Source of the DNA: JALYNX01 sp963780755
Lineage (GTDB): Bacteria > Actinomycetota > Acidimicrobiia > Spongiisociales > ZC4RG35
Assembly (NCBI GenBank): GCA_963780755.1
Contig: CAWACX010000001.1
Location: 434,001-498,000, forward strand
Length of the DNA stretch: 64,000 nucleotides
Reading direction: 5' to 3'
Shown one piece after another: positions 44,675 to 53,321 of the stretch (the stretch's first letter is position 1; each line of letters begins with the position of its first letter). Made by a program: the position numbers and the translations under genes. Below the pieces are notes generated by a model. That model ran no database searches. It was not told the DNA's origin and was given only the letters and a program-made list of their open reading frames with translations.

Positions 44675-45580
44675 ATGCGGAGTTTCCGCTTCCGCGCCGT
44701 TGGGGCGATCCTGGGCCTGGCCATTCTGGCTGCGGGCTGCGGGTCGGGTGACGGCGCTACCGATGGTGAGCCGATCAAGGTGGCCTCATTCGGGTTCAAC
44801 GAATCGGTGATCATCGCCGAGATATACGCCCAGGGCCTGGAGGCCGAGGGATACACCGTTGAGCGACACCTCAACCTGGGGAACCGGGAAGTTGTCAAGC
44901 CGGCGCTGGAGTCCGGCGAGATCGACGTCGTCCCGGAGTACATCGGCACCCTGGCCGGATTCCTCGAAGTCGAGGCGTCCGCAGATTCCACCGCCACCTG
45001 GGAGGCGGCCAAAGCCGCTTTCGAGGAGCTGGGGGTGACCCTGCTCGCCTACGGCCCCGCCCAGGACAAGAACGCCTTCGTGGTCACCGCCGAGACAGCA
45101 TCCGAGCACGGGTTGACCAAGGTCTCAGACCTGCAGCCGGTTGCCGGTGAGATGATCTTCGGGGGCCCACCGGAGTGCCCGGAGCGGCCGCTCTGCGTCC
45201 CCGGGCTGGAAGAGGTCTACGGGATCACCTTCTCCGAGTTCACGCCTCTCGACGACGCCGGCCCGATCACGATCGCCGCGCTGGAAGGTGGGGAGATCGA
45301 TGTCGCCCTTCTCTTCAGCACCCAGGGGATCATCGCCGCCAACGGCTGGGTCGCCCTGGAGGACGACCAGGGCCTGAACCCGGCGGAGAACGTCGCTCCT
45401 GCGATTCGAATGGATGTGGTCGAGGCCTATGGCGACGAGTTGGTCGCCCTCCTCGAGGCATACACGGCAGCCCTGACCACCGAGGACCTGACCGAGCTCA
45501 ACAAGCGGGCCGACCTCGACCAGGAGGACCCGGCACTGCTCGCCGCGGAGTGGCTGACCGACAACGGGTTCCTCGAGTAG
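44675..45580 (+). CDS. opuCC: Compatible-solute ABC importer substrate-binding lipoprotein (OpuCC type)
   Basis: A 301-residue lipoprotein with AGAAGGAGAT just before the ATG at 44675 and lipobox 'ILAAGC' near residue 21. The mature domain is of the OpuAC/ProX type ('KVASFGFNESVIIAEIYAQGLE', 'VVKPALESGEIDVVPEYIGTL', 'DAGPITIAALEGGEIDVALLFS'). A YxGT-like stretch and Tyr/Phe residues typical of aromatic-cage ligand sites are present. It captures betaine, carnitine or related solutes. Specificity among these is not readable. Confidence 0.9.
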   Translation: MRSFRFRAVGAILGLAILAAGCGSGDGATDGEPIKVASFGFNESVIIAEIYAQGLEAEGYTVERHLNLGNREVVKPALESGEIDVVPEYIGTLAGFLEVEASADSTATWEAAKAAFEELGVTLLAYGPAQDKNAFVVTAETASEHGLTKVSDLQPVAGEMIFGGPPECPERPLCVPGLEEVYGITFSEFTPLDDAGPITIAALEGGEIDVALLFSTQGIIAANGWVALEDDQGLNPAENVAPAIRMDVVEAYGDELVALLEAYTAALTTEDLTELNKRADLDQEDPALLAAEWLTDNGFLE

Positions 45581-45617
45581 GGAAATCTGTCACTGGCAAT
45601 TCGTACCTTCTCAGCTC

Positions 45618-45624
45618 AGGAGGT
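45618..45624 (+). promoter_or_regulatory. Strong ribosome-binding site for the Cys-rich small protein
   Basis: AGGAGGT is a full anti-Shine-Dalgarno match, spaced five bases from the TTG at 45630. It is among the best such sites in the window, and it is what decides the TTG start of the short gene. Confidence 0.7.
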
Positions 45625-45629
45625 GCGAA

Positions 45630-45819
45630 TTGCTCATCGACTGCCGGCAATGTGCGATGCGGGACACCCATGCCTGTGATGACTGCGTAGTCACCTTTCT
45701 CCTGGCCGGGTGTCCCCTCGAATTGGACGACTCAGAGGTCGGAGGCCCTCGACAACCTGGCCGGTGAGGGCCTGGTGCCCCGACTCCGTCTGGTGCCCGT
45801 GGAGAGGAGGACGGGGTGA
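45630..45819 (+). CDS. Small cysteine-rich protein, one frameshift
   Basis: From the TTG at 45630 the first frame reads LLIDCRQCAMRDTHACDDCV and on to 'LLAGCPLELDDSEV'. It carries two CxxC pairs (DCRQC, ACDDC) plus a fifth Cys, a likely zinc or thiol site. The frame ends at 45767. Removing one G near 45740 continues it as 'EALDNLAGEGLVPRLRLV' to the TGA at 45817-45819, which gives about 62 residues. The two halves fit together as a compact protein of the kind I associate with short conserved actinobacterial hypotheticals. The strong AGGAGGT site supports translation. Function unknown. Confidence 0.6.
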
Positions 45820-45848
45820 AGTCCGATCGCCGTTAGCCTCAACAGAGC

Positions 45849-46142
45849 ATGGTCAAGGTCTATGCAATCGCGCTCGCCCTGGGCCTGATCGGCCTCTTGG
45901 TGTTGATCCTCGGCGGTTCTTTCGCCGAGAACACCGGGCACGCCGACCGCGACCCGGGTGTGCGGTGGGGGGCCAACGGCAGGACCGTGATCGGGGCTCT
46001 GGTGGGTTTTGGCATGGGTGGGATGTCTGCCGAATTCGCCCCTCTCGACTTGAGCTGGCAGGTGGCCCTCTTGCTCGCTGTCGCCGGGGGCATTGGCGGC
46101 GCGCTCTGGGCCAGATTCGGGGCCAGGGTGCCCGAGACTTGA
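45849..46142 (+). CDS. Small membrane protein of unknown function
   Basis: A 97-residue protein with three hydrophobic segments: 'VYAIALALGLIGLLVLILGG', a central 'TVIGALVGFGMGGMSAEF' and 'WQVALLLAVAGGIGGALWARF'. A short polar loop with 'ADRDPGVRWG' lies after the first. I do not recognise a family. Its stop overlaps the TTG of the following phosphoesterase gene (TTGA), so the two are probably co-translated. Confidence 0.6.
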   Translation: MVKVYAIALALGLIGLLVLILGGSFAENTGHADRDPGVRWGANGRTVIGALVGFGMGGMSAEFAPLDLSWQVALLLAVAGGIGGALWARFGARVPET

Positions 46143-46931
46143 TCCTCGCCATCTCCGACGTCCATTTCGCCCTGGACGCGTTGGCGCCGCGTGGTGAACA
46201 CCGGGCACACGCTTCTCATCCTCGGCGACCTGGTGAACCTCACCGACTATCGGACCGGCGAAGGTGCTGTCGCCGATGTGCTCGGCATCGACTTCGCCCG
46301 GGAGACTTCGGCGGCCCGAGCGGTGGGTGACTATCAGGGGATGCGTGACCTGTGGTCGGAGCACGTCGGCTCCGGATTCGAGGATGTCAGGTCCCGGATC
46401 GGTGCAGCCATCGACGCCCAGTATCAGCAGGTGGCAGAAGTGCTCGACGGCGGTCACGGCTTCGTGATCCATGGCAACGTCGATCGCCCGCGGAGCCTGC
46501 AGGCCTCCCTGCCTCCCGGTTTCGAATACGTCCATGGGGAGGTGGTCGAACTGGAGGGTGTGAGGTTCGGCTTCGTCGGCGGGGGTGCTCCGACGCCGCT
46601 CCAGGCCGAAGGGGAGATCGCCGACGAGGAAATGGCCCGGATCCTGGATGGGATGGGCAGGGTCGAGGTGTTGTGCACCCACGTCCCCGCCGCGGTCCCT
46701 GCCTTGCGCACCGATGTGATCACCGGGAGGGCGGAGCGAGGCTCTGAGGCGGTGCTCGAATATCTGACACGGGAGCGCCCCCGACTCCACCTCTACGGCG
46801 ACGTGCACCAGCCGCAAGCAACCACCTGGCGGATCGGCCCTACCCGCTGCCGCAACGTTGGCTATTTCCGGGCCACGGGGCGGGCTCTCCCCCTGGACCC
46901 CGCTTGGCTCGCAAGACCGGGTTCCCACTAG
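46139..46931 (+). CDS. Calcineurin-like metallophosphoesterase, one frameshift
   Basis: TTG at 46139 begins 'LILAISDVHFALDAL', carrying the D-x-H metal motif (DVH). One extra G near 46183 shifts the frame; the next gives 'RRVVNTGHTLLILGDLVNLTDYR' (GDxxN-type motif 'GDLVN'), then 'HGFVIHGNVDRP' (GNxD), 'LCTHVP' and 'LHLYGDVHQPQATTW' (GHxH-like, here GDVH). The set of metal ligands is complete when the shift is repaired. Such enzymes hydrolyse phosphodiesters or monoesters with a two-metal centre. The substrate is not readable. Confidence 0.75.
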
Positions 46932-46942
46932 GCTCGAAAGAG

Positions 46943-47380
46943 ATGGCCGAGGGAACCTTTCAGAGCCTGGAGATAGACGCCCCGGCCGAGTTGCTGTACG
47001 ACACCGCAGCCGATATCGCGTCCTATCCCGAGTGGGCAACTGGCGTCAAAGAGGTCGAGGTCCTGGAGCGTGACGCCGAAGGCCAGGTTGCTCGGGCCCG
47101 ATTCGTGATCGAGGTCATGGTCAAGGAGATCGAGTACGTCCTCAAATACGACCACGACCGACCCAATCACTTGAGCTGGGTGGCCGAGGACAGTGACGAC
47201 CTGAAGATGCTCGAGGGCTCCTACACATTCACTCCGAGCGACGATGCCACCGAGGTCTTGTACGCGTTGACGGTCGAGCCCAACTTCTCGATGCCCGGCT
47301 TCCTGATGAGACAGGCCGAGAAGCAGATCGTGACCACCGCCCTGCGCGGGTTGCGCAAACGGGTGACCGAGAGAGGCTGA
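46943..47380 (+). CDS. SRPBCC-family protein (polyketide-cyclase/START-like)
   Basis: A 145-residue protein. 'LEIDAPAELLYDTAADIASYPEWATGVKEVEVLERD' is the standard N-terminal strand-helix of the SRPBCC fold ('Y..v.D...yp.W...v'), and 'GLRKRVTERG' ends the long C-terminal helix. These proteins enclose a hydrophobic cavity for lipid or polyketide-like ligands. It has GAAAGAG before the ATG at 46943 and lies three bases upstream of the ArsA-like ATPase gene, a pairing also seen in other actinobacteria. Confidence 0.82.
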   Translation: MAEGTFQSLEIDAPAELLYDTAADIASYPEWATGVKEVEVLERDAEGQVARARFVIEVMVKEIEYVLKYDHDRPNHLSWVAEDSDDLKMLEGSYTFTPSDDATEVLYALTVEPNFSMPGFLMRQAEKQIVTTALRGLRKRVTERG

Positions 47381-47383
47381 CCG

Positions 47384-48562
47384 ATGCGGATCATCCTGGT
47401 CACCGGCAAAGGGGGAGTGGGCAAGACCACCGTCGCCGCCAGCACGGCGCTCGCCGCGGCGGATGCCGGATACCGGACGCTGGTGACCTCCACCGACCCC
47501 GCCCACTCCCTATCCGACGCGTTAATGGTCCCCCTCGGCAGCGACCCGGGCCAGGTGGTTCCCACCCTCGACGGTCAACAGATCGACACCCAGCGACAAC
47601 TCGACCGTTACTGGGGCTCCATCCGGCGCCAGCTCATGGACGTCCTCGACTGGGGCGGAGTGGCCGGCATTGAAGCCGAGGAGTTCCTGGTCTTTCCGGG
47701 GATGGACGAGTTGTTCGCATTGCTCGAGGTCAACCGCCACGCCCGATCCGGTGACTACGAGGTGATCGTCGTCGATTGCGCCCCCACCGCGGAGACCCTT
47801 CGCCTGCTCTCTCTGCCTGAGGTGCTCAGCTGGTACTTCGAGAAGGTCCTGCCAACCGAGCGCAAGTTGATGCGCGCCGCCCGGCCGATCCTGAGCCGCC
47901 TTACCGATCTCCCGATCCCCGAGGATGAGGTCTTCACCGCCGCACAGTCGGTCTTCGAGTCGATCGACGGGGTCAAGGCACTCATGTCCGATCCTGGTGT
48001 GACTTCGGCCCGGCTGGTGGTCAACCCGGAGAAGATGGTGATCGACGAGGCGCGGCGCACCTACAGCTACCTCAGCCTCTTCGGGTACGGGGTGGACGGG
48101 GTGATTGTCAACCGGGTGCTGCCCGATGCCGTCTCAGACCCCTATTTCGAACGGTGGCGGGCGATCCAGAAGGGGCACCTCGACACCGTCGAAGACGCCT
48201 TCGCCGAAGTCCCGAGGCTGCTGCTCCGACTCTTCGACGATGAGATGGTGGGCATCGATCGCCTTCGCTACATGGCCAAAGAGCTCTACGGGGACCTGGA
48301 CCCGATCGCCGACTTCGTCGCCACGCAGCCTTTCAGGATCAAGGATGTGCCCGGTGGGGTATCGATGGAGGTCGATATCCCCTTCGTCGAGAAGTCGGAC
48401 ATCGACGTCTACCGGCACGGACACGAGATCTACATCCAGGTCGGCCCTTATCGCCGTTCGTTCATCCTCCCCGATGCCCTCCATCGCCGTGAGGTGACCC
48501 GGGCCCGACTCGACTCGGGGACACTGACCGTCTCCTTCTCCGACCCGGACGCCCGGTCATGA
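47384..48562 (+). CDS. ArsA/GET3-like ATPase with C-terminal HSP20-like domain
   Basis: A 392-residue protein. The deviant P-loop 'GKGGVGKTTVAAS' is at residues 8-20, switch I 'STDPAHSLSDAL' follows, and 'YEVIVVDCAPTAETLRLLSLPE' is switch II. The ATPase ends near residue 315. Residues 320-390 ('VSMEVDIPFVEKSDIDVYRHGHEIYIQV', 'LDSGTLTVSF') resemble the alpha-crystallin/HSP20-like domain found at the end of bacterial ArsA-like proteins. There is no arsenite-binding Cys trio, so arsenic efflux is unlikely. Client-protein or membrane-protein handling is inferred. Confidence 0.87.
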   Translation: MRIILVTGKGGVGKTTVAASTALAAADAGYRTLVTSTDPAHSLSDALMVPLGSDPGQVVPTLDGQQIDTQRQLDRYWGSIRRQLMDVLDWGGVAGIEAEEFLVFPGMDELFALLEVNRHARSGDYEVIVVDCAPTAETLRLLSLPEVLSWYFEKVLPTERKLMRAARPILSRLTDLPIPEDEVFTAAQSVFESIDGVKALMSDPGVTSARLVVNPEKMVIDEARRTYSYLSLFGYGVDGVIVNRVLPDAVSDPYFERWRAIQKGHLDTVEDAFAEVPRLLLRLFDDEMVGIDRLRYMAKELYGDLDPIADFVATQPFRIKDVPGGVSMEVDIPFVEKSDIDVYRHGHEIYIQVGPYRRSFILPDALHRREVTRARLDSGTLTVSFSDPDARS

Positions 48563-48744
48563 CCGAGCAGTCAGACGTGATCCCTGCCCTTTCCCGCGCT
48601 GGTCGCCGGGCCCTCTATCACCTGGTCCAGGCCGCGGTGGAAGGCCTCAAGGCAGTGGAAGCGGTGATCGAAGAAATAGGCAGCATCGGGGACAGCGAAG
48701 ACGAGGAGCAGGCCTCGGCTCGGACCAGGATCGAAGTGGAATGA
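48559..48744 (+). CDS. Small acidic helical protein linked to the ArsA-like ATPase
   Basis: A 61-residue protein whose ATG overlaps the ATPase stop (ATGA) and whose stop overlaps the next gene's ATG. The first 45 residues form an amphipathic helix ('RALYHLVQAAVEGLKAVEAVIEEIG') and the rest is acidic ('DSEDEEQAS'). No known family is visible. Double overlap on both sides argues that it is a real gene and that it acts with its neighbours. Confidence 0.65.
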   Translation: MTEQSDVIPALSRAGRRALYHLVQAAVEGLKAVEAVIEEIGSIGDSEDEEQASARTRIEVE

Positions 48745-49169
48745 CCGACGAAAAGCCGAGCGTGAGACCCGACGAGATCCTTCCGCCCCAAAGCGTTCCG
48801 AGTGACGTGAGGCGGCTCGCCAAGGACGCCATTCTCGTACTCCCCAACCTCTTGAGGCTCATCGGCCGCCTTCTCAAGGACCCCCGGGTTCCGCGGCGAT
48901 CGAAAATCGCGCTCGGCCTGGCATCGGCCTATGTGGTGAGCCCGATCGACCTCATTCCCGAGACGATCCCGGTGATCGGTTGGCTCGACGACGTGTTCGT
49001 CCTCGCCTACGCCCTGAACCGTTTCATCGAGCGCGCCGGGCCCGAGATCGTCGAAGAGTTCTGGGAGGGCGAGGGCGACGTGCTGGGCTGGATTCAGGAA
49101 GTGCTCGGACTCACCAGCAACCTCGTGCCCCGAAGGATCAGAACGGCGTTGGACCGGCTCGCCGGCTGA
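48741..49169 (+). CDS. DUF1232 / YkvA-family membrane-associated protein
   Basis: A 142-residue protein with the DUF1232 core 'LKDPRVPRRSKIALGLASAYVVSPIDLIPETIPVIGWLDD', in which the 'SPIDLIPE' motif is the family hallmark. One or two hydrophobic helices are present. The function of the family is unknown. It is translationally coupled to the 61-residue gene upstream, extending the ArsA-like operon. Confidence 0.85.
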   Translation: MTDEKPSVRPDEILPPQSVPSDVRRLAKDAILVLPNLLRLIGRLLKDPRVPRRSKIALGLASAYVVSPIDLIPETIPVIGWLDDVFVLAYALNRFIERAGPEIVEEFWEGEGDVLGWIQEVLGLTSNLVPRRIRTALDRLAG

Positions 49170-49192
49170 CCGCGACGGCTTACGCTTCGGGC

Positions 49193-50218
49193 ATGGCCTT
49201 CGAAGACGGCATCGCCGACTTTCGCTCAGACACAGTCACCAGGCCCACTCCAGCCATGCTCGCCGCCATGGCAAGCGCGCCGTTGGGGGACGACGTCTAC
49301 GGCGACGATCCGACTGTCAATGCCCTCGAACAGGAATCGGCCGAAGCCGTCGGCAAGGAGTCGGCGGTGTTCGTTCCCACGGGGACCATGGGCAATCAGC
49401 TCTCGATCATGGCCCAGACCAGGCCTGGCCAGGAGGTGCTGGCCCACGAGGGAAGCCACGTTCGTAGCATCGAAGCCGGGGCGCCCCAGGCACTGTCCGG
49501 AGTCGGGTTTCGCACCGTCACCGGTGACGGGGGTCGGATCGAGCCCGACGACATCGAGGCGGCAATGGCGATGAGCGGTTTCTTCCCCCACATCCGGCTA
49601 ATGGTGTGGGAGAACACGCACAACCTCTCGGGGGGCCGGGTCATCCCCATCGACCTCATGGAAAAGACCTCGGCGGTGGCACGCTCCCACGGGTTGGCGA
49701 TCCATGTCGACGGAGCCCGCATCTTCAACGCGGTTACGGCGTCCGGGGTCCCCGCCGACCGCTATGCCGCGGTTGCCGACACCATCCAGTTCTGTTTCTC
49801 CAAGGGCCTCGGTGCCCCGGTCGGCTCCATCGTTTGCGGTCCGGGGGACCTGATCAAGGAGATTCGCTACCTGAGGAAGCGACTCGGCGGCGGGATGAGA
49901 CAGGCCGGGGTGCTCGCGGCTGCGGCTCGGGTTGCCCTCGCCGAGAGGGAGCGCCTCACGGAGGACCACGTCCTAGCCGCAGAACTCGGCGCCCAACTGG
50001 CGGACCGGTTCCCGGGCGCCGTGGACACCACCACCGTGGAGACCAACATGGTCCGGGTTGACTTGGGTCCGCTCGACATGGAATGGCCCGATGTCGCCTC
50101 CCGGCTCGAGCGGGAGGGGATCAGGGCCAATCCGCCCATCGCCGGCGGGTGGCGGCTGGTGACCCATCGTGACGTCGACAGCGCCGATGTGGGGCGGCTC
50201 CTGGCCGCCCTCGGGTAA
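49193..50218 (+). CDS. ltaE: Low-specificity L-threonine aldolase
   Basis: A 341-residue PLP enzyme of the beta-eliminating lyase/threonine aldolase family. 'DFRSDTVTRPTPAMLAAM' is the characteristic start, 'GDDVYGDDPTVNALE' follows, and the Schiff-base Lys lies in 'FCFSKGLGAPVGS'. 'HVDGARIFNA' contacts the pyridine ring. It cleaves L-threonine to glycine and acetaldehyde. The ATG at 49193 is 24 bases after the DUF1232 stop. It is probably separate in function from the neighbouring fab genes. Confidence 0.9.
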   Translation: MAFEDGIADFRSDTVTRPTPAMLAAMASAPLGDDVYGDDPTVNALEQESAEAVGKESAVFVPTGTMGNQLSIMAQTRPGQEVLAHEGSHVRSIEAGAPQALSGVGFRTVTGDGGRIEPDDIEAAMAMSGFFPHIRLMVWENTHNLSGGRVIPIDLMEKTSAVARSHGLAIHVDGARIFNAVTASGVPADRYAAVADTIQFCFSKGLGAPVGSIVCGPGDLIKEIRYLRKRLGGGMRQAGVLAAAARVALAERERLTEDHVLAAELGAQLADRFPGAVDTTTVETNMVRVDLGPLDMEWPDVASRLEREGIRANPPIAGGWRLVTHRDVDSADVGRLLAALG

Positions 50219-50249
50219 CCAGGACGTCGCGCGTGGAGTCGGATACCAG

Positions 50250-51191
50250 GTGAGTGTCGGAGTCCTGTTCCCCGGTCAGGGAAGCCAGCACGTGGGGATG
50301 GGAAGCGACCTCTTCGATGCCCGACCCGACCTGCTCGGGCCTGCCGCCGACGAAATCCTCGGTTTCTCGCTCCGCGAGATGTGCCTCGACTCATCCGAGG
50401 AGGAGCTCACCCGCACCGAGCACGCCCAGCCTGCACTGTTCGCGCTCTCCTACGCCCTCTGGGAGCAGTTCGCCGCAGAGGATGGCGTCTCACCTTCGGG
50501 CGCCGCCGGGCACTCCCTGGGGGAGTACACCGCTCTTGCTGCCGCCGGCGTCCTCGACTACCAGGCCGCGCTGGCGGTCGTCGCGCAGCGGGGGCGGGCG
50601 ATGGCAGCGGCGGCCGGGTTGGCACCCTCGGGGATGGCGGCCCTGCTTGGCGCCGACCAGGAACTGGCGGAAAAGGTGTGTGAGCAAAGCAGGGCCCAGG
50701 GCGGCACACTCCAGGTCGCCAATATCAACGCCCCGGGCCAGGTGGTCGTGGCCGGGTCCATCTCGGACATCGATTGGCTGGTCGCAAATTCGGCGGAGGT
50801 GGGCGTCAGAAGGGTGATCCCGCTCAAGGTCTCCGGGGCATTCCACTCCAGCTTCATGGCGCCGGCGGCGACCGAGCTGGTTACGGCTCTGGAGCTGGTC
50901 CAGGTCGACGAGCCCAGGTTTCCGGTCTGGGCCAACACCACTGCCGAGCCGCACCAGAGGGACGCGGTCAAAGAGCTGTTGGCCAGGCAGGTGGTGGCGC
51001 CGGTCAGGTTCTCCGAGAGCCTCGAGCGAATGTCCGCAGCAGGCATCGACGTCTTCATCCACGTCGGGCCCGGCGACGTGACGGCGGGCCTGGCGCGCAA
51101 GACGATTCCCGACGCAACGGTGCTCTCCGTGTCCAGCATCGCCGACATCGGGAACGCCAGGGAAGCCATCGGTACCATGGGCGGGGCATGA
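50250..51191 (+). CDS. fabD: Malonyl-CoA:ACP transacylase
   Basis: A 313-residue protein starting 'VGVLFPGQGSQHVGMG'. The catalytic Ser is in 'AAGHSLGEYTALAAAG' and the His is in 'VSGAFHSSFM'. 'QRGRAMAAAA' carries the Arg that binds the malonyl carboxylate. It loads malonyl groups on acyl carrier protein for fatty-acid synthesis. The start is GTG at 50250. It is first in the order fabD-fabH-fabG-acpP-fabF. Confidence 0.93.
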   Translation: MSVGVLFPGQGSQHVGMGSDLFDARPDLLGPAADEILGFSLREMCLDSSEEELTRTEHAQPALFALSYALWEQFAAEDGVSPSGAAGHSLGEYTALAAAGVLDYQAALAVVAQRGRAMAAAAGLAPSGMAALLGADQELAEKVCEQSRAQGGTLQVANINAPGQVVVAGSISDIDWLVANSAEVGVRRVIPLKVSGAFHSSFMAPAATELVTALELVQVDEPRFPVWANTTAEPHQRDAVKELLARQVVAPVRFSESLERMSAAGIDVFIHVGPGDVTAGLARKTIPDATVLSVSSIADIGNAREAIGTMGGA

Positions 51192-51201
51192 GGAGACGAG
51201 C

Positions 51202-52288
51202 ATGAAGAACGCCGAGATCACCGGCTGGGGCAAGTGCATGCCGCCCAACGTGCTCTCCAACCACGATCTAGAGCAACTGGTCGATACCTCCGACGAGTGG
51301 ATCACCACCCGGACCGGGATCAAGGAGCGCCGGATCAGCCATGTCGAGGCCTCCGAGTTGGGGGCGGTTGCAGGGTTGCGGGCGGTTGCGGCAGCGGGGA
51401 AGACCGTCGAAGACGTCGACTTGATCCTGGTCGCCACCTGCACCGGAGACTCGATCATCCCTTCGACGGCGTCCGTGGTCCAGAAGCACATGGAGGCGTG
51501 GAATTCTGCAGCCCTCGACATCAACGCGGCCTGCTCGGGGTTCGTCTACGGGCTGGTGGTCGGCACCAACATGATCCGTGGGGGGACGAACAAGAACGTG
51601 TTGGTGATCGGCACCGAGAAGCTGCACTACGTCATGGACTTCACCGACCGGACCACCTGCGTGCTGTTCGGCGACGGGGCGGGGGCGGTCCTCCTCGAGC
51701 CCACCGACGAAGACATCGGCGTCCTCTCCTCCGAGCTCGGGATGGACGGCTCGGCCGGCCACGCTCTCGAGACTCCCCGCGACGGCACCGAAGGGCGATC
51801 GCGATCAGCCCGACCCTGCCCTGAGCTCCATCACCATGGAAGGCCAGGAGGTGTTCCGGCGGGCGGTGACCACGATGGGGGACTCGACGGCCCGGGCCAT
51901 CCAAGAGGCAGGATTGACTCTGGACGACGTCGACCTCTTGGTCCCGCACCAGGCCAACGTCCGGATCATCGACGCCACCGCGCGGCGCCTCGGCATCGAC
52001 GAGGGCAAGGTCTACGTGAACATCCACTCCTACGGGAACACCTCGGCGGCCACGATCCCGGTGGCGCTCACCGAGGCCCTGGAGGAGGGCCGGATCGCCC
52101 CCGGTGACATCGTGGCCTTCACCGCGTTCGGGGGCGGCCTCACCTGGGGCTCGGCGATCTACCGCTGGGGCTCTCGGGTCGAGCCGCTCGGCAAGAGCGA
52201 CGTCGAGCTGCCGCCGCCCGACCGCACCACTCTCGAGTTGCTGCAGCCGAACTTCGACTTCTTTGGGCTACCAGAGAAGTTGTCGTGA
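51202..52288 (+). CDS. fabH: 3-oxoacyl-ACP synthase III (KAS III), one frameshift
   Basis: The initiating condensing enzyme of type II fatty-acid synthesis. The catalytic Cys is in 'DINAACSGFVYGL', the His in 'LLVPHQANVRIIDA' and the Asn in 'HSYGNTSAATIPVAL'. The first frame runs to 'ETPRDGTEG' and is then lost; removing one G from the GGG at 51793-51795 gives 'EGDRDQPDPALSSITMEGQE' and continues to 52288. The active-site triad is complete across both frames, so the gene is functional if the shift is an error. ATG at 51202 is 11 bases after fabD. Confidence 0.9.
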
Positions 52289-53031
52289 CCGGTTCCGCCG
52301 ACGGGAAAGTTGCCCTGGTCACGGGAGGGTCCCGTGGGATCGGGCGGGCGATTGCGCTCCGGCTCGCCGGCTCCGGGCATCCGGTGGTCGTGAACTACGC
52401 CAGCAACGCGTCGGCCGCTGAGGAGGTTGTCAACCTCATCGATGAAGCCGGGGGGCGGGCCATTGCCTACGGAGCGGACGTCGCCGAAGAGGACCAGGTC
52501 GAGGAGATGTTCGTCAAGGTCAGCGCCGAGCTAGGCCCGGTGATGGTGCTGGTCAACAACGCCGGCATCGCCAGGGACAACCTGCTCCTGAGGATGAGTG
52601 CTGCCGACTTCGACGCGGTGATCGACACCAACCTCCGTTCCACGTTCCTCTGCACCAAGCAGGCCTTGCGAGCGATGCTCAAGGCAAAGTGGGGGAGGAT
52701 CGTCAACATCGCCTCGGTGGCGGGGATAGTGGGCAACGCGGGCCAGGCCAACTATGCGGCATCCAAGGCAGGCGTCATCGGCTTCTCGAAGTCGATCGCC
52801 AAGGAGATCGGCTCGCGGGGGATCACCGTGAACGTGGTGGCACCTGGATTCATCTCGACGGACATGACTGCCGGCCTCGACGATGCTGAGAAGGGCCTCA
52901 CCGGGTCGATCTCGCTGGGGCGCTTCGGTGTCCCCGACGAGGTGGCAGCAGTCGTCGAGTTCCTGGCCTCGGACGGCGCTTCGTACCTGACGGGCCAGGT
53001 GGTGCCGGTCGACGGAGGGCTGGCCCTGTAA
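52285..53031 (+). CDS. fabG: 3-oxoacyl-ACP reductase
   Basis: A 248-residue SDR. The cofactor motif is 'VTGGSRGIGRAIALRL', the Ser-Tyr-Lys triad lies in 'NIASVAGIVGNAGQANYAASKAGVIGF' (Ser in IASV, YAASK), and it ends with the common 'SYLTGQVVPVDGGLAL'. It reduces 3-oxoacyl-ACP using NADPH. The GTG at 52285 overlaps the fabH stop by four bases. Confidence 0.93.
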   Translation: MTGSADGKVALVTGGSRGIGRAIALRLAGSGHPVVVNYASNASAAEEVVNLIDEAGGRAIAYGADVAEEDQVEEMFVKVSAELGPVMVLVNNAGIARDNLLLRMSAADFDAVIDTNLRSTFLCTKQALRAMLKAKWGRIVNIASVAGIVGNAGQANYAASKAGVIGFSKSIAKEIGSRGITVNVVAPGFISTDMTAGLDDAEKGLTGSISLGRFGVPDEVAAVVEFLASDGASYLTGQVVPVDGGLAL

Positions 53032-53069
53032 CTTTCGGCAACCCATGACCAACGAAAGGGAGCAAGAGA

Positions 53070-53315
53070 ATGGATAGAAGCGATGTGGCCGAGCGCCTCA
53101 GCGGGGTGCTCGTCTCCGAGCTGGGGCTCGACGCCTCGAAGATCTCCGAAGAGGCGCATTTCGAGGAGGACCTCGATGTGGACAGCCTCGGCGTGGTCGA
53201 GTTGCTGATGGCCCTCGAAGACGAGTTCGGGGTGAAGATCCCGGATGAGGAAGCCGAGTCGATCATGACCGTCGGCCAGGCCATCGACGTGGTCTACGGC
53301 AAGCTGGAGAGCTGA
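53070..53315 (+). CDS. acpP: Acyl carrier protein
   Basis: An 81-residue acidic four-helix protein. The phosphopantetheine Ser lies in 'DLDVDSLGVVELLMALE' (DSL motif). It carries growing acyl chains between Fab enzymes. GAAAGGGAGCAAGAGA lies before the ATG at 53070. The 38-base gap after fabG is the only notable break in the fab operon and could hold an internal promoter. Confidence 0.95.
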   Translation: MDRSDVAERLSGVLVSELGLDASKISEEAHFEEDLDVDSLGVVELLMALEDEFGVKIPDEEAESIMTVGQAIDVVYGKLES

Positions 53316-53321
53316 ACTTCG

